Source: Comamonadaceae bacterium
GTDB taxonomy: Bacteria; Pseudomonadota; Gammaproteobacteria; Burkholderiales; Burkholderiaceae_C
Assembly: GCA_947374705.1 (NCBI GenBank)
Contig: CANCDA010000105.1
Location: 1-8,468, forward strand
Length of the DNA stretch: 8,468 nucleotides
Direction: 5' to 3'
In this document: piece by piece, positions 1 to 4,687 of the stretch
Position numbering within the stretch: the stretch's first letter is position 1
Layout: each line of letters begins with the position of its first letter
Program-made: the position numbers and the translations under genes
The notes under the pieces: generated by a model
What the model was told of the DNA's origin: nothing
What the model saw: only the letters and a program-made list of their open reading frames with translations
Database searches by the model: none

Positions 1-77
1 TCAGCATTATTAAACCCATCAATGACTTGTGCTGCTGTTCAGCCTGCGAGCATCGTCCAATGTGATGAAGCACAACG

Positions 78-773
78 CTAGTTAATTTGGCGGTAGAAGC
101 GCTCGTCGTAGAGGCTGCCGCTCATGGGGGTCAGGGTTTCGCGGAATTTTATTTTGTGCGGGGCCGCCTCGTTGGCGTCGCTGGCCGCTTTGTCCGTCCA
201 AATCTCCACCACCGTCATGTGGTTGGGGCGGCTGTTTTGCGTCAGGGCTTCAAAGCGGATGTTGCCCGCGTCGTTGCGGCTGTTGCCGGCCATCTCTTTG
301 ACGAGGTTGACGCCGCGTTCTTTTTCCGTCGGCACGATATCGACGTGGGTCACACCGAAGATGCCGTCGCGACTTTTTGCCGCCGGTACGGTCACATCAC
401 CGACCCCGAGCGCGGTGTGCGGGCGTTCATCGTAAGCCCCGCGCAGTACGGGGCCGAGTTTTTCACGGAATTCCTTGGTGTGCGCGGCGTCAACATGTGC
501 GGTAGCGGCGGCCTTGTCCTTCCATGCCTCCAAAATCGCAAATTGATCGGGCTGGCCGATCCGCTGCAGTACTTCAAAGCGCAGGTTGCCATCTTCCTTG
601 CTGCTGGCATCGCTGAGTTTGCGGGCCAGTGTGCTCACCTTGTCCTTGTCGGCAAAACTGGTTTCAAAATAAGTCACGGTGTAAGCAGTGTCGCTGTCCG
701 CAGCGCGTGCGCTATGCGTGAAGCCCAGAGTCAGCAAAGCGACTGCGATGAGTAGGCGTGAAAATTTCAGCAT
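78..773 (-). CDS. Secreted protein with two tandem ABM-like (antibiotic biosynthesis monooxygenase fold) domains
   Basis: The 231-residue product begins with a Sec signal peptide: K3/R6, a hydrophobic core at about 7-18, and a likely signal peptidase I site after A24 (ARA|AD). Two similar domains follow, at about residues 31-112 and 138-223. They share the pattern G-N-(L/I)-R-F-E, then a strand ending in E-(A/I)-W, K-A-A, and a final H-x3-(E/K)-F-R-E-(K/T)-L helix (H98 and H206); each ends in YDER. This is the dimeric alpha/beta-barrel ABM fold, usually two chains but here duplicated in one, so it may act as an internal dimer. ABM proteins include quinol monooxygenases and haem-degrading enzymes; the substrate here is unknown and export makes an antibiotic role unproven. 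The start at 773 is supported by AGGAG 4 nt upstream. The gene diverges from the oxidoreductase at 923. Fold call good, function open. Confidence 0.85.
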   Translation of the reverse strand: MLKFSRLLIAVALLTLGFTHSARAADSDTAYTVTYFETSFADKDKVSTLARKLSDASSKEDGNLRFEVLQRIGQPDQFAILEAWKDKAAATAHVDAAHTKEFREKLGPVLRGAYDERPHTALGVGDVTVPAAKSRDGIFGVTHVDIVPTEKERGVNLVKEMAGNSRNDAGNIRFEALTQNSRPNHMTVVEIWTDKAASDANEAAPHKIKFRETLTPMSGSLYDERFYRQIN

Positions 774-777
774 GGCT

Positions 778-782
778 CTCCT
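778..782 (-). promoter_or_regulatory. Shine-Dalgarno site of the ABM-domain gene
   Basis: Read on the minus strand, AGGAG (within AGAGGAG) lies 4 nt before the ATG at 773. It fixes this start and argues against a plus-strand gene starting at 758, which would overlap it. Confidence 0.7.
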
Positions 783-790
783 CTGTGATG

Positions 791-833
791 GATCGGTTTG
801 GTAAGCGGCCGCGGATTATTCTGCCGACCGATC
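791..833. promoter_or_regulatory. Inverted repeat in the divergent promoter region (candidate operator)
   Basis: GATCGGT at 791-797 and its exact reverse complement ACCGATC at 827-833 flank a 29-bp spacer, with half-site centres 36 bp apart. They lie in the roughly 150-bp gap between two divergent genes. A perfect 8-bp palindrome, GCGGCCGC, sits inside at 805-812. The placement suits a regulator acting on one or both genes, but no regulator gene is adjacent and a 7-bp repeat can occur by chance. I could not place convincing -35/-10 boxes in this gap. Confidence 0.3.
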
Positions 834-866
834 ATTCATTCTACGCATGCGGTTTGGAGCCATCGC

Positions 867-884
867 TGCGGCAAAATAGCCGCA
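867..884 (+). other. Small hairpin upstream of the Gfo/Idh/MocA gene
   Basis: TGCGGC (867-872) and GCCGCA (879-884) form a perfect 6-bp stem around an AAAATA loop, 38 nt before the chosen start at 923. It could be a 5'-leader hairpin or overlap a promoter -10 region (CAAAAT). No U-tract follows, so it is not an obvious terminator. Confidence 0.3.
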
Positions 885-922
885 CTCCACCCCCTGGCCG
901 CGCACCAGATGCGCGCAACCGC

Positions 923-1987
923 ATGAAAACACCACACCACACCACCCAACCCCTACGCATCGGCATCCTCGGTTGCGCCAACATTGCCAAGCAGTTCGCG
1001 CGTGACGTGGCGGCCAGCCCGGTGGTCAAGATCGTTGCCGTGGGCAGCCGCCAGCTCGAAACTGCGCAGGCCTTTGCCGCCGCGCAGGGCATTGGCCGCG
1101 CACACGGCAGCTACGAGGCTTTGTTGAATGATGCCGAGGTGGACGCCATCTACCTGCCCCTGCCCAACAGTCTGCATGCCGAGTGGGCGATCAAGGCGGC
1201 GCAGTGCGGCAAGCACATCTTGTGTGAAAAACCCCTGGCGCTGAACCGCCGAGAAGCACAGGCCATGTTCGATGCCGCCAAGGCGCATGGCGTGATGCTG
1301 CTGGAGGCCTACCCCTACTACTTTCAACCCCAGACCGGCGACATGCTGGCGCTGCTGCACGGCGGGACGATTGGCAACGTGCGCTCCATGCAGGCTTGTT
1401 TTGGTTTCACCCTGCCCAACCCACAAGGCAACATCCGCCTGAACCCCGAGCTGGGGGGCGGTGCACTGCTGGACGCAGGCAGCTATGCCTTGAGCATGAT
1501 TCGCCTGGTGATGGGCTGCGCGCCGCAACGTGTGCAGGCCGAGGCCACTTGGGCCGAGAGCGGTGTGGACATCAGCCTGATGGCCACATTGCATTACGCC
1601 GATGGCCGACGCGCGCAACTCTCATGCGCCATGGACGCGGCCAACCACCGCCACGCCGTCATCGCGGGCACGGCAGGCACGATAGAGACCGAGTACCTCA
1701 ACCACACCAGCACCCAGGCCGATGGCCACCCTTGGGGCTACCTGCCCAGTGTGTTGCGCGTACGCCGTGGCACGGCCAACACCATTCCGTTTGAGGTGAT
1801 TCATTCGCCCACGGGCAGCGGGTTTCGCTTTGCCGCTGAAGCCTTTGCCCAGAAAGCGGCAGAGCGAGACTTCGCCGCGATGGATCGTGCGGCTCAGGTC
1901 AGCCTGGACATCGCCGCCACGCTGGAGACGCTGGCGCTCAGCGCGCGACAGGGGCGGGCGGTGGAGTTGGGATCTCTGGGCGGTTAA
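923..1987 (+). CDS. Gfo/Idh/MocA-family NAD(P)-dependent oxidoreductase
   Basis: The 354-residue product has the two-domain plan of this family. The N-terminal Rossmann fold starts L-R-I-G-I-L-G-C-A-N-I-A (about 11-22), and the strand ending VAVGSR (38-43) precedes the adenine-ribose region. The signature CEKPLALN (101-108) carries the conserved catalytic-site lysine K103. The C-terminal sheet domain has LEAYPYYFQPQ (127-137) and the GGGALLDAGSYAL stretch (178-190). The last two motifs recall the dihydrodiol dehydrogenase/glucose-fructose oxidoreductase branch, so a sugar or cyclic polyol substrate is plausible but not shown. No secretion signal is seen. The open frame extends back to 758, but that start would overlap the divergent gene; 923 begins just before the Rossmann strand and gives the usual family length. 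No clear ribosome binding site is visible. Its TAA overlaps the stop of the convergent rluE gene. Confidence 0.88.
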   Translation: MKTPHHTTQPLRIGILGCANIAKQFARDVAASPVVKIVAVGSRQLETAQAFAAAQGIGRAHGSYEALLNDAEVDAIYLPLPNSLHAEWAIKAAQCGKHILCEKPLALNRREAQAMFDAAKAHGVMLLEAYPYYFQPQTGDMLALLHGGTIGNVRSMQACFGFTLPNPQGNIRLNPELGGGALLDAGSYALSMIRLVMGCAPQRVQAEATWAESGVDISLMATLHYADGRRAQLSCAMDAANHRHAVIAGTAGTIETEYLNHTSTQADGHPWGYLPSVLRVRRGTANTIPFEVIHSPTGSGFRFAAEAFAQKAAERDFAAMDRAAQVSLDIAATLETLALSARQGRAVELGSLGG

Positions 1988-2535
1988 GCCGTCGCTTGCC
2001 AGCTACCCGGTGCTAAGCCGTCCAGCGTGTAGGGGCCAATGGCCGCGCGGATCAGGCGCAAGGTAGGCAGGCCCACGGCGGCGGTCATGCGGCGCACTTG
2101 GCGGTTGCGGCCCTCGCGGATGACCAGCTCTAGCCACGCGGTGGGTTTGTTCAAGCGCACGCGAATCGGCGGCTCACGCGCCCACAACTGCGGTGGCGGC
2201 TCCAGCAAACGGGCACGGGCGGGCAGGGTGAGGCCATCATTGAGCTGCACGCCTCGGCGCAAGGCCTCCAGCGCCGCTTCATCGGGCACGCCTTCGACTT
2301 GCACCCAGTAGGTTTTTTCCATCTTGAAGCGCGGGGCGGCAATGCGGGCTTGGAGTTGGCCGTCATCGGTGAGCAGCAGCAGGCCCTCGCTGTCGGCGTC
2401 CAGACGGCCCGCCACGTAAACGCCGGGCAAGGCAATGAAGTCTTTGAGCCCGCGCCAGCGCCCCTCGGCGGTGAACTGGCTCAGCACGCCATAGGGTTTG
2501 TTGAATCGGATGAGACGGGAAGCGGGGGCGTTCAT
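1984..2535 (-). CDS. rluE: 23S rRNA pseudouridine synthase, RluE type
   Basis: This 183-residue protein belongs to the RsuA/RluB/RluE/RluF group of pseudouridine synthases. It opens with FNKPYGVLSQFT (11-22), has the catalytic-aspartate motif GRLDADSEG (43-51, D46 as nucleophile), then EKTYWVQVEG (73-82), LNDGLTLPA (98-106) and EGRNRQVRRM (141-150), followed by GLPTLRLIR (155-163). The FNKPY..L.QFT opening, the R-x-P-P-I-R segment near 120-125 and the absence of an N-terminal S4 domain match E. coli RluE, which converts U2457 of 23S rRNA to pseudouridine; the target here is inferred from that. It starts 22 bp from the divergent exonuclease gene, and its stop codon overlaps the stop of the convergent oxidoreductase gene. 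It is cytoplasmic and looks intact. Confidence 0.92.
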   Translation of the reverse strand: MNAPASRLIRFNKPYGVLSQFTAEGRWRGLKDFIALPGVYVAGRLDADSEGLLLLTDDGQLQARIAAPRFKMEKTYWVQVEGVPDEAALEALRRGVQLNDGLTLPARARLLEPPPQLWAREPPIRVRLNKPTAWLELVIREGRNRQVRRMTAAVGLPTLRLIRAAIGPYTLDGLAPGSWQATA

Positions 2536-2557
2536 TTAGCGGCGATGATACGACCCC

Positions 2558-3160
2558 ATGCACACCGACAACCACACCCGCCACGCCACCCCTGACAAAG
2601 ACGCCATCGCCTTGCTGCCGCCCTTTGAGCGCCTGGGGTTAGACCGCATCACCCTCATCACCACCGGCGCGCAAGCACGCGAGGCCATGGCGCAGTTGGC
2701 GCACGCCCCGGCCTGGGGCTTTGATACTGAATCCAAACCCACGTTTCATGTGGGGGAGGTGTCTGAAGGGCCGCATGTGTTGCAACTGGCCACGCCCGAG
2801 CGAGCCTGGGTATTCCAACTGCATGACCCGGCGTGCAGCGCAGTGGCGGGCGAACTGATGCACCTGCAAGGCATCACCAAAGCAGGCTTTGGCCTGGGGG
2901 ACGACCGCAAGCGCATCATTCAAAAACTGGGTGTGGAGCCCGTGGGTGTGCTGGAGTTGAACACCATCTTTCGTGAGCGCGGCTACCGCAAAGACATGGG
3001 CGTCAAAGGTGCGGTGGCTGTGTTGTTCCACCAGCGCTTCATCAAGTCCAAAAAAGCCGCCACCAGCAATTGGGCCAACGCCCGGCTGACCGAGGCACAA
3101 CTCATTTACGCGGCTAACGATGCCTATGCGGCGATTCGCGTGTTTGACGCACTGCGCTAG
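2558..3160 (+). CDS. 3'-5' exonuclease-domain protein (DEDDy, RNase D/WRN-like)
   Basis: The 200-residue protein is a single DEDD-superfamily nuclease domain. Motif I is GFDTES (54-59) with D56 and E58. Motif II is KAGFGLGDDRKRI (108-120) with D116 at the expected place. Motif III is YAANDAY (184-190) giving Y184-x3-D188, so the protein is of the DEDDy subclass like RNase D and the WRN exonuclease. HVLQLAT (73-79) and WVFQL (84-88) are typical core strands. All four metal-binding acidic residues are present, so activity is expected. There is no HRDC domain, unlike RNase D (about 375 residues), so this is a stand-alone exonuclease whose RNA or DNA substrate is unknown. Only 22 bp separate it from divergent rluE, and 9 bp from the SRAP-like gene downstream, suggesting co-transcription with the latter. 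No strong ribosome binding site is visible. Confidence 0.85.
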   Translation: MHTDNHTRHATPDKDAIALLPPFERLGLDRITLITTGAQAREAMAQLAHAPAWGFDTESKPTFHVGEVSEGPHVLQLATPERAWVFQLHDPACSAVAGELMHLQGITKAGFGLGDDRKRIIQKLGVEPVGVLELNTIFRERGYRKDMGVKGAVAVLFHQRFIKSKKAATSNWANARLTEAQLIYAANDAYAAIRVFDALR

Positions 3161-3169
3161 CATCCAAGC

Positions 3170-3901
3170 ATGAGTACCCAATACGAGAGCCTTGCGCTCG
3201 ACACGCTTTACCCCGACGCCTTTCATGTAGCCGCGCCCCTTGCACCCGTGGGTCGCGATGTGTGGCCGCGCAAACCCGGCGTTTTCATTCGCCAGATGGT
3301 GACCCAGGCGGTCCAGGCTGAAGAGGGCACGGCCACCCCAGAAGCGACAGTAGGCGTAGAAGCCACGGCAACCACAGAGATCGCCCCGCCCACGCGCGAG
3401 CTGATCGAAGGGCAATTGGGCTTCGTGCCGCGTTGGGTCAAGTCGGCGTCTGACGCCAAACTGCGCGCCACCAAGATGGTCAACACCCGCTCAGAAACGG
3501 TGACCACCTCCAACAACACGCGCGACGCCTGGCTGACGGGTCAGCGCTGCATCGTGCCGATGATGGCGTTTTTGGAAGACGACTGGCGCAGCGGCAAAGC
3601 CGTGCCCACCCGCATCACCCGGGTGGACGGCAAGCCCATGGGTGTGGCGGGGCTGTGGGAGCGCTGGGCGAACGCCGAAGGGGAGGTCATCGTCAGCTAC
3701 ACCCTGCTCACGGTCAACGCCAACAGCCACGCGCTGATGCACCGCTACCAGCAACCCGGCAATGAAAAACGCATGTTGGTCGTGTTGAATGAAGGCGCGT
3801 TTGACGCCTGGCTAAGCGCCCGCCCAGAAAAAGCGCGGGAGTTCATGCGCGCCTACCCGGCCAACTTGCTCACCGCCAACCCGGTGGAGAAAAAGCGCTG
3901 A
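3170..3901 (+). CDS. SRAP (YedK/HMCES)-like protein lacking the Cys2 nucleophile
   Basis: Family features of SOS response-associated peptidases, which shield abasic sites in single-stranded DNA, are clear. They are VWPRKPGVFIR (31-41), GFVPRW (84-89), VNTRSET (104-110, with the DNA-contacting N105), RCIVPMMAFLEDDW (126-139, with E136 where YedK has E105), GVAGLWERW (158-166), TLLTVNAN (178-185) and EKRMLVVL (199-206). In this family the Met is removed so that Cys2 becomes the N-terminal nucleophile. Here the start reads M-S-T-Q-Y, so Ser is at position 2. The catalytic His expected before the KRM segment appears to be Gln (MHRYQQPGNEKRM, 190-202), although H191 is close. Residues about 44-75 are a low-complexity A/T/E-rich insertion. 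It follows the exonuclease gene by 9 bp and its TGA abuts the stop of the convergent lipoprotein gene. Family call firm; activity doubtful. Confidence 0.82.
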   Translation: MSTQYESLALDTLYPDAFHVAAPLAPVGRDVWPRKPGVFIRQMVTQAVQAEEGTATPEATVGVEATATTEIAPPTRELIEGQLGFVPRWVKSASDAKLRATKMVNTRSETVTTSNNTRDAWLTGQRCIVPMMAFLEDDWRSGKAVPTRITRVDGKPMGVAGLWERWANAEGEVIVSYTLLTVNANSHALMHRYQQPGNEKRMLVVLNEGAFDAWLSARPEKAREFMRAYPANLLTANPVEKKR

Positions 3902-4525
3902 TCAGTTCACGCCCAACAACTCCGCCAGCGCAGCCGTGCTTAAAGCACCCGTGTTCGTCACCACCTGACCGGTGCGCAGGTTTTTGCCCACGATGTAGGG
4001 CACAGACTCCACCCCAAGGCTGTTGAAGAGCTGGGTGTTTTTCTTGATGGCCTTGTTGATCTCCATCGGCGCAGCGGCAATGGCCGAAACACCACCGCCG
4101 CCCGCGAGGATGGACTTCTCATGCTCGGCCATCAACGCCGCCGGGTTGGCCGCAGACAGCAGCGCCCCGCCTTGCGGCCCGCTCTTGGCATTGATAAACG
4201 CCACTGGTATCCACACGAATTTCACTTTGCCGTGCAGCGGCACAGACGCCTCCCACAGGTGGCCGCAATGCGGGCACTGCGGGTCAAACAACACATACAC
4301 CGTGTTGGCGCTCATCATCGCGCCCACGGTGAAACCCGTGCCTTGCGTGGCGACGGCTTCATAGGGCAGCGCGGGCTTGGCCATGGGGGTTTTGTCGTCG
4401 GCCGCGTCTTGCGGGGAGCAGCCGGACAAGCCCAGAGCCAGGGCGGCAAGAACGGCAAGGAGGGAGCGGGCAATAGGGGGCATGGGGGTCATGGGGGTCA
4501 ATTTGGGAAGTTTCAAGTGAGTCAC
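3902..4525 (-). CDS. DsbG/DsbC-like thioredoxin-fold lipoprotein
   Basis: The product (207 residues from a GTG start) carries a lipoprotein signal: R20, a hydrophobic stretch at 21-32 and the lipobox L-S-G-C with C36. Serine after the cysteine predicts the outer membrane rather than the inner. The mature part has a thioredoxin fold with VLFDPQCPHCGHLW (78-91), redox pair C84/C87, a long helical insertion, and the cis-proline loop SVPYIV (174-179). This resembles the catalytic domain of the DsbC/DsbG thiol isomerases. At about 170 mature residues it is too short to hold their full N-terminal dimerisation domain, so isomerase function is uncertain and a monomeric thiol oxidoreductase is possible. 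The start is unclear: GTG at 4525, or ATG at 4492 or 4483 in a duplicated CATGGGGGT segment. The 4483 start gives a compact 22-residue signal region. The gene diverges from the formate dehydrogenase operon. Confidence 0.82.
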   Translation of the reverse strand: MTHLKLPKLTPMTPMPPIARSLLAVLAALALGLSGCSPQDAADDKTPMAKPALPYEAVATQGTGFTVGAMMSANTVYVLFDPQCPHCGHLWEASVPLHGKVKFVWIPVAFINAKSGPQGGALLSAANPAALMAEHEKSILAGGGGVSAIAAAPMEINKAIKKNTQLFNSLGVESVPYIVGKNLRTGQVVTNTGALSTAALAELLGVN

Positions 4526-4579
4526 CTTTGAATTGCAATAGTCACAGTATCAGGGATCGACTTTGTCGTTCAAAATCGG

Positions 4580-4609
4580 CGGTTCTTCATTTAGTTTTTG
4601 AATGAACCG
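4580..4609. promoter_or_regulatory. Inverted repeat upstream of the formate dehydrogenase operon (candidate operator)
   Basis: CGGTTC (4580-4585) and GAACCG (4604-4609) are perfect inverted arms around an AT-rich 18-bp centre. The symmetry extends outward to ATCGG and CGAT if a 2-base bulge is allowed. It lies about 80-110 bp before the fdhB start, in the 162-bp gap between divergent genes, as expected for a regulator site. LysR-type FdsR controls formate dehydrogenase genes in Cupriavidus, but no regulator gene is seen here. No convincing sigma-70 boxes could be assigned. Confidence 0.35.
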
Positions 4610-4627
4610 ATGTCCCAACGCAATTTG

Positions 4628-4643
4628 ACCCACGGGGGTGGGT
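4628..4643 (+). other. Hairpin in the probable 5' leader of the formate dehydrogenase operon
   Basis: ACCCAC (4628-4633) pairs perfectly with GTGGGT (4638-4643) around a GGGG loop, 44 nt before the fdhB start. It is GC-rich and could form in the mRNA leader. No poly-U follows, so it is not a standard terminator; its role is unknown. Confidence 0.3.
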
Positions 4644-4677
4644 GACTGACACTTCCCGGATTGCCGACATGACCACT

Positions 4678-4683
4678 AGGAAG
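4678..4683 (+). promoter_or_regulatory. Shine-Dalgarno site of fdhB
   Basis: AGGAAG ends 4 nt before the ATG at 4688. This supports 4688 over the out-of-frame ATG at 4669, which has no such site and opens only a 25-codon frame. Confidence 0.55.
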
Positions 4684-4687
4684 ACCG

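Noticed and set aside
27..75. Inverted repeat TTGTGCT/AGCACAA just past the stop of the ABM-domain gene, as a terminator
   Set aside because: The arms are 7 bp with a 35-nt loop and no U-tract follows on the minus strand. It is weak and likely chance. I see nothing else in 1-77.
87..755. Plus-strand open frame opposite the ABM-domain gene
   Set aside because: The minus-strand product has a signal peptide, two matching domains and a ribosome binding site; the plus frame has none of these.
758..922. N-terminal extension of the Gfo/Idh/MocA frame, starting at 758
   Set aside because: It overlaps the start and ribosome binding site of the divergent ABM-domain gene, and the 55 extra residues resemble no part of the family. 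The start at 923 gives the usual length.
4481..4499. CATGGGGGT tandem copies as a functional direct repeat
   Set aside because: Only two copies of 9 bp inside coding sequence; more simply a slippage duplication affecting the lipoprotein N-terminus.
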